From assembly GCA_016284575.1 (NCBI GenBank), contig JAEEPD010000141.1, positions 1 to 11,055 on the forward strand: DNA of 11,055 nucleotides, given 5' to 3'. Below are positions 1 to 6,205 of the stretch, in pieces. The notes beneath the pieces are model-generated. The model had not been told where the DNA came from. It saw only the letters and a list, made by a program, of their open reading frames with translations, and did no database searches. The stretch is from Bacillota bacterium. Lineage in GTDB: Bacteria > Bacillota > Clostridia > Peptostreptococcales > Anaerovoracaceae. Position numbers and translations under genes: made by a program. Position 1 is the stretch's first letter; every line of letters begins with the position of its first letter.

Positions 1-185
1 CCGAGACCAGCGAAGCTGAAATCGAATGCGCTGCAGCGACGAGGACTTTTGACCATGAAGCATACTTAAAACGGATATTAAAGAAAAATGCCAAAGAGGA
101 TTGGCCTCGATGGCATATTACATTAAAATCTTGCGTTGTATTCAGCGCCTCAGCCAAATCAGGAGCTCAGCCTTTATCATGCAAC
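1..185. other. AT-rich stretch without a recognised gene
   Basis: No gene is recognised here. The stretch is visibly richer in A and T than the coding DNA to its right. Plus frame 3 stays open from position 3 and runs on antisense through the neighbouring acetyltransferase gene, so its openness is partly a shadow. Plus frame 1 is open only to a stop at 67-69. The minus strand has an open segment of about 50 codons running off the left edge. None of the translated pieces resembles a family I know. Together with the adjacent palindrome it may be the edge of a decayed or mobile segment, but that is inference. Confidence 0.3.
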
Positions 186-214
186 GTGACATTGAGAACC
201 GTCCCCGATGTCAC
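186..214. repeat. REP-like palindrome with GGGGACGGTTCT core
   Basis: A perfect 7-bp inverted repeat, GTGACAT at 186-192 and ATGTCAC at 208-214, encloses a core that reads GGGGACGGTTCT on the minus strand. It begins 2 nt after the stop codon of the acetyltransferase gene. From general knowledge, this core sequence flanked by GTGAC/GTCAC arms recurs in many clostridial and deltaproteobacterial genomes, often near Y1/IS200-like (REP-associated) transposases. No transposase is visible in this window. On the minus strand the arms could form a hairpin in the 3' end of the acetyltransferase mRNA, but there is no T-tract, so it is not a typical terminator. Confidence 0.55.
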
Positions 215-215
215 A

Positions 216-1085
216 TTACCAGTTGAATTTTCTTTCGAGCATTATTATGTGGTTTTCGGGGATGGCAAAGCCGCGGGCGCGAAGGGCTTCACGGATGTCC
301 TCGCGGACCGAGGGATACATGCAGGTAAACTTTGGCAGGCCGGATTCTGCGAATTTGGCCATTGCAAAGTTCAGGCAGGCTTCAAGATCCCCTCCGATGA
401 CTCCGATGTGCAGCGCATGCTTTCTCATGTAGCGGCCGCCGAGCACGCAGACATTTTCGTCCTTTGCGTATACGAAGCCCTGAGCCGCCAGCCATGCGCA
501 GACCCGCTCGTTAAGAGGAACGTAGGTCCTGTTGAAGCAGATGTAGCCCTGATAGCCTTCCGCGCAGGGCTTTATCAGCTCATAAGCCTTGGCTCCATCG
601 GCGACAAGCTCAAAGCCGAAGGCCTCCTCGGGAGTCTTGCCGGCGGGAGCAGCAAATTCAGCCTTAAGCTCTTCCTTAAGGAGATTGGCCTCCTGGGTCT
701 GCACCGCCACGGAAAGGCCGAACTTTTCGCCAAGATGCTTGGATCTTACGTTTGTAAGGCCTGTGTACATGCGAAGGGCATTCAGCTTGTTCTCCTCGCA
801 GATCTCAATAGCCTTGTTCCATATGGCATTTCCTGCGCCCCGGCCCTGATACTCAGGCAGCACCCTTAAGGTCTCCATCCAGCCGCTGCCGTCGCACAGA
901 AAGCCCACATGGTCCACGCCCGTGATCTTTCCATCCTCCTCCGACACCAGCAGCACGCCCCTTGCGGGATCCTTGAAGTTCTCCTCCACGTCCGGCAGAT
1001 AGTAATGCCCCGGGAAAACCGTCTTTTCCACCTCTATCATAGCCTGATATTCTTCCGGCTTTGCAACTCTGCAGATAACAGCCAT
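216..1085 (-). CDS. GNAT-family N-acetyltransferase, two-domain form
   Basis: A 289-aa protein predicted to transfer an acetyl group from acetyl-CoA to an unknown substrate in the cytoplasm. Residues about 1-150 form a GNAT domain: RVLPEYQGRGAG at 74-85 is the acetyl-CoA binding motif A (Q/RxxGxG/A), followed by the helix NAIWNKAIEIC and the strand LNALRMYTG. Residues about 155-289 look like a second, degenerate GNAT half without motif A (LNFAMAKFAESGLPKF, then ALRARGFAI), so this is probably a double-GNAT protein with one active site. The ATG at 1085 is chosen over an upstream in-frame start at 1181 because CAGGAGGGA lies 5 nt before it and the longer version would run through the htrA terminator. 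Family sure; substrate unknown. Confidence 0.85.
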   Translation of the reverse strand: MAVICRVAKPEEYQAMIEVEKTVFPGHYYLPDVEENFKDPARGVLLVSEEDGKITGVDHVGFLCDGSGWMETLRVLPEYQGRGAGNAIWNKAIEICEENKLNALRMYTGLTNVRSKHLGEKFGLSVAVQTQEANLLKEELKAEFAAPAGKTPEEAFGFELVADGAKAYELIKPCAEGYQGYICFNRTYVPLNERVCAWLAAQGFVYAKDENVCVLGGRYMRKHALHIGVIGGDLEACLNFAMAKFAESGLPKFTCMYPSVREDIREALRARGFAIPENHIIMLERKFNW

Positions 1086-1108
1086 TTCGTCCCTCCTGTT
1101 TATTCCGT

Positions 1109-1142
1109 AAAAAGGGCAGCCCAAGCCTTGCCCGGACCGCCC
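1109..1142 (-). terminator. Intrinsic terminator after htrA
   Basis: On the minus strand GGGCGGTCC (1142-1134) pairs with GGGCTGCCC (1122-1114), nine pairs including two G-U, around an 11-nt loop, followed directly by TTTTT (1113-1109). It lies 63 nt after the htrA stop and about 23 nt before the acetyltransferase start, so it should end the wal-cluster transcript and separate the two genes. The acetyltransferase would then need read-through or a promoter that I could not identify. Confidence 0.7.
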
Positions 1143-1204
1143 AGTTGATGCTTTGTTCAATTTTACACTAAAGCGCTGCATTGCGCCAGCAAAATCAGTG
1201 GTTT

Positions 1205-2464
1205 TTACATATTAGCGCCGTTGTACAAAGCCACCTTTACAGTGATCTCGCTCTTATCCCTCATAATGGTGAGCTCCACCTCGTCACCCAGCTGATATTT
1301 TATCAACAGACTGTTGATCTTGTTCATGCTGTTTACGATAACGCCGTCCACCTTCAGGATGACATCGCCCTGCTTAAGGCCTGCGCTCTCGGCGCCGCTG
1401 CCCTTGGAAACGCTCTGTACATAGATGCCCTTGTCAGTGCCAAAGAGCTCGATGAGCTGCTCGGAGGTGTAGCTGGTCTGGTCCTGAAGAGCGGTTCCGG
1501 ATATTCCGATGTAGCGGTCCACGAACTGGCCTGTGGCTTTGATCTCTTCCACAATGGGTTTTGCAATGTTGATGGGGATGGCAAAGCCCATGCCCTCGCC
1601 ATTTGAGGCCTTTGCTGTATTTATGCCTATCACCTGGCCCTTGCTGTTGTACAGGGGGCCGCCGGAGTTGCCGCTGTTGATGGTGGCATCGGTCTGAAGC
1701 AGGCCGTCCATGGTGACGCCGCTGCTTGAAGAAGAGCTGCTTACTGTTATGGACCTGTCAAGTCCGCTTATGATACCCTGGGACATGGAACGCTGAAAGT
1801 CAAGGCCAAGAGGATTTCCGATAGCCGCAGCATAGGAGCCGATCTTAAGCTCGTCAGAATCTCCCAGCTCTGCAGCTGTAAGGCCCTGGGCATCGATCTT
1901 GAGGACCGCCAGATCCAGGGTGGGCCTGTACCAGAGCACCTTGGCCTCCACATCGCTGCCGTCGTAAAGGCTTACCACGACCTTGTTATAGTCACCGTCG
2001 TTGATGACGTGAGCATTGGTAAGGATATAGCCGGCCTCATCCACGATGACGCCAGTGCCGACCGCTGTTGCCTCGTAGCTCTGGCCGCCGCCAAAGCCCC
2101 AGCCCCAGAAGCCGTAGCCTCCCAGACTGCTGCCTCCCTCATAGTTGTAGGTGGTGCTTATGCCAACCACAGAGGGCATAGCCTTATCCGCTATAGCCTC
2201 GGCGATGGTTATATCCTCGGACACGTTGATCACCGTGCCGTCTGAAGATCTGCTTCCGCTGCTTCCCTGGCCGCTCTTGCCCATGCCGATGAGGCCCGAA
2301 AGATTGGGCTGGGGGAGCAGGGAGCTGCTGTTTGCTGTATCCGCAAGCTTTATCACTCCCGAATTCACCATGTAAATAGCCGCGACGCCTCCTCCGATGC
2401 CGCAGCCTATGGCAATGATGACAGCCAGTATTATGGCCGTCAGCTGAGTTCTTCCGCTTCTCAT
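1205..2464 (-). CDS. htrA: HtrA/DegP-like membrane-anchored serine protease
   Basis: A 419-aa trypsin-like (S1C) protease with one N-terminal membrane segment (about residues 7-33), expected to face outside the cell and degrade or refold damaged envelope proteins. The catalytic triad is visible: His152 in TNAHVI, Asp184 in TLDLAVLKI and Ser267 in NSGNSGGPL. The protease domain spans about 85-310 and one PDZ domain about 315-415 (GSGAESAGLKQGDVILKVDG). A linker rich in Ser and Gly joins membrane and protease. Odd points are a Gly/aromatic-rich loop (about 110-128) and a seven-serine run (about 242-248). The ATG at 2464, preceded by GAAAAGAGGAAAAG, is preferred to an ATG at 2509 that has no ribosome binding site. 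It follows walJ by 47 nt, the conserved yyc-cluster position (yycK/yyxA in Bacillus). Confidence 0.93.
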   Translation of the reverse strand: MRSGRTQLTAIILAVIIAIGCGIGGGVAAIYMVNSGVIKLADTANSSSLLPQPNLSGLIGMGKSGQGSSGSRSSDGTVINVSEDITIAEAIADKAMPSVVGISTTYNYEGGSSLGGYGFWGWGFGGGQSYEATAVGTGVIVDEAGYILTNAHVINDGDYNKVVVSLYDGSDVEAKVLWYRPTLDLAVLKIDAQGLTAAELGDSDELKIGSYAAAIGNPLGLDFQRSMSQGIISGLDRSITVSSSSSSSGVTMDGLLQTDATINSGNSGGPLYNSKGQVIGINTAKASNGEGMGFAIPINIAKPIVEEIKATGQFVDRYIGISGTALQDQTSYTSEQLIELFGTDKGIYVQSVSKGSGAESAGLKQGDVILKVDGVIVNSMNKINSLLIKYQLGDEVELTIMRDKSEITVKVALYNGANM

Positions 2465-2488
2465 GATCTTTTCCTCTTTTCCTTCACA

Positions 2489-2505
2489 CAGGGCCGGATG
2501 CCCTG
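2489..2505 (-). other. Small hairpin between walJ and htrA
   Basis: CAGGGC and GCCCTG form a 6-bp stem around a 5-nt loop in the 47-nt gap between the walJ stop and the htrA start. There is no T-tract after it on the minus strand, so it is not an intrinsic terminator. It could slow ribosomes or mark an RNA processing site, or it may be incidental. Confidence 0.3.
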
Positions 2506-2511
2506 ACATTT

Positions 2512-3315
2512 TTACACCCAGTAGACCGGGCTCATCACATCCCTTGGCAGCGTATCCAGAAGATAGTCCCTGCCCGCAAGGTAGCCCTTTTCCTCCAGTA
2601 CATTGCGCACCGTGGCAAGAGCCATTTCCGGGAAGTTGTTCTCCTTGCTGAGGTGGGCCAGCAGCACCTGCCTTTTTCTCTGAAGGCCGGTCTGCCTGTC
2701 CCCTTCCATGAGCTCCAGCAGCCCCAGAGCCGCCGCGTCGTTGGAAAGATGCCCCTCCGGGCCCAGTATGCGCTGCTTCAGGAACCAGGGGTAGCGCCCC
2801 ATGCGAAGGATGTTTACATCGTGATTGGACTCAAGGACCAGTATGTCCGCATCCCTCATGTTCTGCCGTATCTCGTCGGTAAGAACACCGGTGTCGGTGA
2901 CTATACTGGCCTGTCTGCCGCCGCTTCTGAAGCTGAAGGCCAAAGGCTCGGCCGCATCGTGAGAGACCCTGAAGGCTCTTATCTCCAGGTCCTCTATCCT
3001 TAAGCTGTCTCCCGGCTGCATAGGACTGGTCCGGGCTGCGAGAGCCTGCTCCAGGCAGTTTATTGTGCCGCCTGATGAGTAGATAAACGCGCCGGTCCTT
3101 TTGGCAAGCTGGGAGAGGCCCCGGATGTGGTCCGAGTGCTCGTGGGTGACCATTATGGCGCGGATCTGCTGGGGCGAAAAGCCCAGGATGCCTATCCTTT
3201 CCAGCATCTGCTTTCCGCTGATGCCTGCGTCGACCACCACCGCCGCCTCTTTACTGTATACCAGGTAGCAGTTTCCGCTGCTGCCGCTTGCAAGTGAACA
3301 AATTGCCAGATTCAT
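2512..3315 (-). CDS. walJ: WalJ/YycJ metallo-beta-lactamase-fold hydrolase
   Basis: A 267-aa cytoplasmic metallo-hydrolase of the YycJ/WalJ family. Members are two-metal nucleases or phosphodiesterase-like enzymes; B. subtilis YycJ is linked to DNA mismatch repair and pneumococcal WalJ to cell division and replication coordination. The metal ligands are visible: THEHSDH at 57-63 (HxHxDH), His119 in RVSHD, Asp141 in TDTG, His189 in GHLSN and His221 in LAHLSKENN. Length and motif order match the family. It lies in the conserved position between yycI and htrA. The ATG at 3315 is the only good in-frame start but lacks a strong ribosome binding site: the 20 nt before it are a T6 tract and ACGCAAAG. 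The 140-nt gap after yycI suggests it may have its own promoter. Confidence 0.92.
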   Translation of the reverse strand: MNLAICSLASGSSGNCYLVYSKEAAVVVDAGISGKQMLERIGILGFSPQQIRAIMVTHEHSDHIRGLSQLAKRTGAFIYSSGGTINCLEQALAARTSPMQPGDSLRIEDLEIRAFRVSHDAAEPLAFSFRSGGRQASIVTDTGVLTDEIRQNMRDADILVLESNHDVNILRMGRYPWFLKQRILGPEGHLSNDAAALGLLELMEGDRQTGLQRKRQVLLAHLSKENNFPEMALATVRNVLEEKGYLAGRDYLLDTLPRDVMSPVYWV

Positions 3316-3334
3316 CTTTGCGTAAAAAATTATG

Positions 3335-3350
3335 CTTCACGGCTGTGAAG
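3335..3350 (-). other. Hairpin and T-tract in the walJ leader
   Basis: On the minus strand CTTCAC and GTGAAG form a perfect 6-bp stem around a 4-nt loop (AGCC). CATA and a run of six T (3329-3324) follow, and the walJ ATG comes 9 nt later. The arrangement resembles a weak terminator placed directly in front of the start codon, so it could attenuate walJ, or it may simply be an unstructured AT-rich initiation region. The stem is short and not GC-rich, which argues for caution. Confidence 0.3.
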
Positions 3351-3379
3351 AAAATGTGTCGTTAAAGTTAATTATCCAT

Positions 3380-3402
3380 AATAAATGCCCTTTTACAGGG
3401 CA
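3380..3402 (-). terminator. Weak candidate terminator after yycI
   Basis: On the minus strand TGCCCT (3402-3397) pairs with AGGGCA (3391-3386) around a 5-nt loop, followed by TTTATT. It lies about 54 nt after the yycI stop in a 140-nt gap. The stem is only six pairs and the T-tract is broken by an A, so termination would be partial at best. The surrounding AT-rich DNA could instead carry a promoter for walJ-htrA, although I see no convincing -35/-10 pair. Confidence 0.35.
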
Positions 3403-3455
3403 ATTTTGATGTTTTCCGCTATGTTTTTCTGCCGGCAGGATGCTTCAGGACGCCA

Positions 3456-3989
3456 TCAGAAGGCCTCTACGAAGAATTCTCCCTGACTGGTCCTAAGCCT
3501 CCAGGCAGGCCTTGCGGTATCCTGGCCTTCGGCTCCCTGCAGGTCCTGACGGTCCAGCCAGTAGACCAGCTCTATGTCGTCTATGCGAAGATTTGTCAGG
3601 ATATCGTCCTCTGCGTGGAGCGCCACGAATTTCTGAAGGGCGCCGGATGCGCTTAAGGTCCCCGCCTTTGCGTCGCCATAGGAAATGCCCTCAGCCCTGT
3701 AGCCGGGGCTTCCGGAAAGCACCACCCGGTAGCCGTCGAACCGGCTCTCTTCTAAAGGCTCGCTGTCCTTAACTATGGACACGAAAAGCACTGCCATGCG
3801 CTTTTTACCCTCGGGCATGCTGCAGCGGACCGAAGCGCCCCGCTCCTCCAGATAGCTCTGGGTAGCCCTTGCCGCCTCCGCCTCTGCCTGGGCAAGGCTG
3901 TACTGCTGGCTGAAATAAAGCCCCCCAAGGGCCAGATCCACCGCCACAAACAGCGCTATTAAGATGTTCGTCGCCTTTGACCAGTCCAC
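3456..3989 (-). CDS. yycI: YycI-like regulator of the WalK kinase, short form
   Basis: A 177-aa protein with one N-terminal membrane helix and an extracytoplasmic domain. The start MDWSKATNILIALFVAVDL is typical of YycI. In Bacillus, YycI binds YycH and both restrain the histidine kinase WalK through their membrane helices; in Staphylococcus the pair activates it. The C-terminal AWRLRTSQGEFFVEAF is the family's usual ending strand. At 177 residues it is clearly shorter than B. subtilis YycI (about 280), so part of the outer domain is missing. The start is GTG at 3989, preceded by AAGGAGG whose first two bases lie inside the yycH TAA stop, so translation is probably coupled to yycH. Position after yycH is the canonical one. 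Confidence 0.75.
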   Translation of the reverse strand: MDWSKATNILIALFVAVDLALGGLYFSQQYSLAQAEAEAARATQSYLEERGASVRCSMPEGKKRMAVLFVSIVKDSEPLEESRFDGYRVVLSGSPGYRAEGISYGDAKAGTLSASGALQKFVALHAEDDILTNLRIDDIELVYWLDRQDLQGAEGQDTARPAWRLRTSQGEFFVEAF

Positions 3990-3998
3990 TTTGCCTCC

Positions 3999-5417
3999 TT
4001 ACAGCTGAGATCTGCAAAAGCCCAGGGGCCGGCCGTTGTAAAGATCGAAATAAAAGGCCGTGCCGTCCTTGGTCCTGAGTATCCAGCAGGGGTTCAGCTG
4101 ATCCATGCTGTCCGCGAAATAGCCGGGAAGCATGGAGACCGTCTCCCCCGCCGCAAATTCAAAAGCCTCGCTGCTGGCTGCAGCAAGAGTGTTGTTGTTC
4201 AGAATATTGTATATGTGATTGCTGTTGGATGCAATGACATTGGAGGCCTCCGCGCAGGGGAGCACGTCGCCGTAAAGACCGGTCATCCAGCGGTAGAGCC
4301 GCCGGGTGAAGCCGGTGATGCTGCCTCCCGAAAGGCTCACCTTAAGTCCTGCGCCCTCTGTGACCGCCACCGGTCTTCCCCCGAAGCTCTGGGTAAACAG
4401 GAAGGTCCTGTCCTTGACCCTGCCTCCGCTCTCGCTGTAGCCGCAGAGCCTGAGCCCGGTGGACTCACCGGTCTTTTTAAGGCCGCCGCAGGCCTCGATA
4501 AAGGCAAGGGCCCGCTGAAGATCCTCTGAAAAGCCCGTGGCCTCGCTTCCCGCAGCGCTGGAGGTATACTCAAAATAGCCGTCGATGCCGGCATAGAAGC
4601 TCTTTTCTCCATAGCCGTACATGTAGGTGACATTTCCGAAGCTGTCGCTTATCCTGCGGACAAAATCGAAGGTGTCGCCGAAAATATCCTCCGCCATGTC
4701 CTGGGCAAGGTACTCATCGCCGTAGGCCTCAGGCCTTATCTCAAAGCCTATGGCATTGCTGCTCATGGCAAGGGGAAGAAGCTCGTCGTTTCCAAGGCCC
4801 AGCATGGAATCCGCCCGCCAGGCAAGGGCCGGCTCATCCTCCAGCTCCAGCGCGCTGAAGCGGGCCATGCAGTCTATGGGGCCTGAGAACACCAGTCTCC
4901 AAAAGCCCGGGCTCTGGCCATCCACAAGGATGACGCTGTCTCTTGCCGCGCTGGAAAAGCATATGCGGGAAATGAGAAGCTCTGCCGCAGCGCCGCTCTC
5001 CTCGAAGCCGCCCAGCTCGGCAATAAAGCCGAAGGGCAGGCTGAAGCCAAAGTCCAGCTCCGCGCTTCTGAAGCCGTCCAGCGCCTGCAGGTACTGCTCC
5101 CTGCTTATCTCCTCCAGCTGGAGGAAGCCGTAGCTGTAATACTCCTTAAGTATGGAGAGGGCCAGCTCCATGGACTTTTCGCACTCCCTGACCTGCAGGG
5201 TGAAGCTGCCGTCTCCTCTGGATATATTCACCGAGTCCGGGACCAGCAGGCCTCTGTGGTCCATGGTCTGCACAGGAGCTCTGCCAAAATCGAAGATGCG
5301 GGAAATATTAAGCTCCGCGTTTTCCGGCATCCAGAGCAAATATAAAAGTAGTATTGCCCCTAAAAACAATACTACCAGAACAGTCATTTTAAGCTGCAGC
5401 ACCCTTTTGTTATCCAT
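3999..5417 (-). CDS. yycH: YycH-like membrane-anchored regulatory protein
   Basis: A 472-aa protein with a short cytoplasmic N-terminus, one membrane helix (about residues 11-29, VLVVLFLGAILLLYLLWM) and a large extracytoplasmic part. Topology, size and its place directly before yycI and walJ match YycH, which with YycI controls WalK in Bacillus and Staphylococcus. The sequence has no catalytic motif I can recognise, and YycH proteins diverge strongly, so the call rests mainly on synteny and topology. The C-terminal segment (PCWILRTKDGTAFYFDLYNG) resembles the PepSY-like strand pattern seen at the ends of YycH/YycI proteins. It starts 9 nt after the upstream gene's stop with only a weak AAGG ribosome binding site, suggesting coupling. 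No walK follows or precedes it here. Confidence 0.7.
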   Translation of the reverse strand: MDNKRVLQLKMTVLVVLFLGAILLLYLLWMPENAELNISRIFDFGRAPVQTMDHRGLLVPDSVNISRGDGSFTLQVRECEKSMELALSILKEYYSYGFLQLEEISREQYLQALDGFRSAELDFGFSLPFGFIAELGGFEESGAAAELLISRICFSSAARDSVILVDGQSPGFWRLVFSGPIDCMARFSALELEDEPALAWRADSMLGLGNDELLPLAMSSNAIGFEIRPEAYGDEYLAQDMAEDIFGDTFDFVRRISDSFGNVTYMYGYGEKSFYAGIDGYFEYTSSAAGSEATGFSEDLQRALAFIEACGGLKKTGESTGLRLCGYSESGGRVKDRTFLFTQSFGGRPVAVTEGAGLKVSLSGGSITGFTRRLYRWMTGLYGDVLPCAEASNVIASNSNHIYNILNNNTLAAASSEAFEFAAGETVSMLPGYFADSMDQLNPCWILRTKDGTAFYFDLYNGRPLGFCRSQL

Positions 5418-5426
5418 CAGGGCGCC

Positions 5427-6125
5427 TTATCTGAACAGTGAACGCAGAAGGTTCTGCAGGAACTGGAGAGCCGTATTCCTGGTGCTGAAGATGCCGTTAT
5501 CCGCCACGGGCGTTTCCTTTGGCTTTTCCTTCAGAGCCACATAGCTCTTCACGCTCTCGATTATCTCGTAATCCCCTTCAGAGGCCTCCTCGCCTTCCTT
5601 TTGCTCTATCTTTTTACCCAGCACATCCACCTGGATCACGTAAAGCCCGGGCTTGAGGCTGCTTATCTGCTTGGTGTAGAAGCCAAGATCGCTGGCGTTT
5701 TTATAGTCCACCGGGCCGGAGACCGTTTCTCCGTAGAGGGTCTTTACCGCAGAGCCGTTGCTGAGCTTTATGGGATTGCCCTTGGCATCCTTTGTTTCGC
5801 CCGCAGCAAGAAGAGCCACATCAGCTTCGGTGAGCTTAGAGGCGTCGTAGGGCTTGTATTCCGCAGGGCTTACTTCCTTTGTCTGCTCGTTCCCTGCCTC
5901 GTCCACCGTCGTCTCATAGACGGCCGCCTTTACCTCCTCCATCTGCCGGATGACGGAGACCCTTATGGTCTGTTTTTCCGTCAGCTTAACGGATACGAGG
6001 ATGCTGTCGCCGTCATGGACGCTGTTGGCGCCGGGGCTGACGACTGTAGGACTTGCAAAGCACACGCAGGTGCCAAGAGCCAGCAGCATTATTATTGCCA
6101 GCAGCTGGATCAGTCGCTTCTTCAT
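5427..6125 (-). CDS. Secreted protein of unknown function heading the wal cluster
   Basis: A 232-aa protein with a clear signal peptide: MKKR, a hydrophobic stretch and a likely signal peptidase I site after Cys-Phe-Ala at about residue 24. No lipobox is present. Residues about 25-70 (SPGANSVHDGDSILVSVKL, then TIRVSVIRQ) look like a beta-strand-rich Ig-like or adhesin-type domain. The middle is rich in charged and small residues, and the end is a short basic helix (LQFLQNLLRSLFR). The start at 6125 follows AAAGGAGGAGG; an upstream in-frame start at 6158 lacks such a site. It lies 9 nt before yycH, so it is the first gene of the cluster where walR-walK would be expected. I do not recognise the family. 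An exported partner of YycH/YycI is an inference from position. Confidence 0.7.
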   Translation of the reverse strand: MKKRLIQLLAIIMLLALGTCVCFASPTVVSPGANSVHDGDSILVSVKLTEKQTIRVSVIRQMEEVKAAVYETTVDEAGNEQTKEVSPAEYKPYDASKLTEADVALLAAGETKDAKGNPIKLSNGSAVKTLYGETVSGPVDYKNASDLGFYTKQISSLKPGLYVIQVDVLGKKIEQKEGEEASEGDYEIIESVKSYVALKEKPKETPVADNGIFSTRNTALQFLQNLLRSLFR

Positions 6126-6138
6126 GCCTCCTCCTTTC

Positions 6139-6170
6139 CGTAAAAAACTCTTCCGCAAAAAACACTTTTC
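6139..6170 (-). repeat. Imperfect tandem T-tract repeat in the leader of the wal cluster
   Basis: On the minus strand two near-identical units, GAAAAGTGTTTTTTGCG and GAAGAGTTTTTTACG, lie directly before the GAAAGGAGGAGG ribosome binding site of the secreted-protein gene. They form the 5' leader if transcription starts at the candidate promoter around 6175-6180. Neither unit forms a stable hairpin. They may keep the initiation region unpaired. Confidence 0.4.
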
Positions 6171-6174
6171 GTCT

Positions 6175-6203
6175 ATAATGGCATGTAACAGTATATATTA
6201 GGA
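6175..6203 (-). promoter_or_regulatory. Candidate promoter of the wal cluster
   Basis: On the minus strand a -10 candidate CATTAT (6180-6175, four of six consensus bases) follows by 17 bp a poor -35 (TCCTAA, 6203-6198). The WalR-like box ends 2 bp upstream of that -35, the position from which WalR and other OmpR-family activators usually work at promoters with a weak -35. The same bases read TATAAT on the plus strand (6174-6179), a perfect -10 for rnhA, but no good -35 for rnhA lies 16-18 bp before it. The promoter call is therefore tentative in both directions. Confidence 0.3.
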
Positions 6204-6205
6204 TT

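Noticed and set aside
186..869. Long open plus-strand frame across the left acetyltransferase gene
   Set aside because: It is antisense to a clear GNAT gene, has no ribosome binding site at its GTG start, and its translation shows no family features. Open antisense frames are common in GC-rich genes.
3429..3438. CTGCCGGCAG palindrome after yycI as a terminator
   Set aside because: It has no loop space and is followed by A rather than T on the minus strand, so it cannot act as an intrinsic terminator.
5427..6125. Lipoprotein signal in the secreted protein
   Set aside because: The cysteines near the end of the hydrophobic stretch (LGTC, CVC) do not fit the lipobox, while Cys-Phe-Ala before Ser-Pro fits a signal peptidase I site.
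6174..6179. Perfect TATAAT on the plus strand as the rnhA promoter
   Set aside because: No acceptable -35 lies 16-18 bp upstream (TTCCGC at 17 bp), and the same bases serve as the candidate -10 of the opposite strand. Kept only as a remark under the wal promoter.
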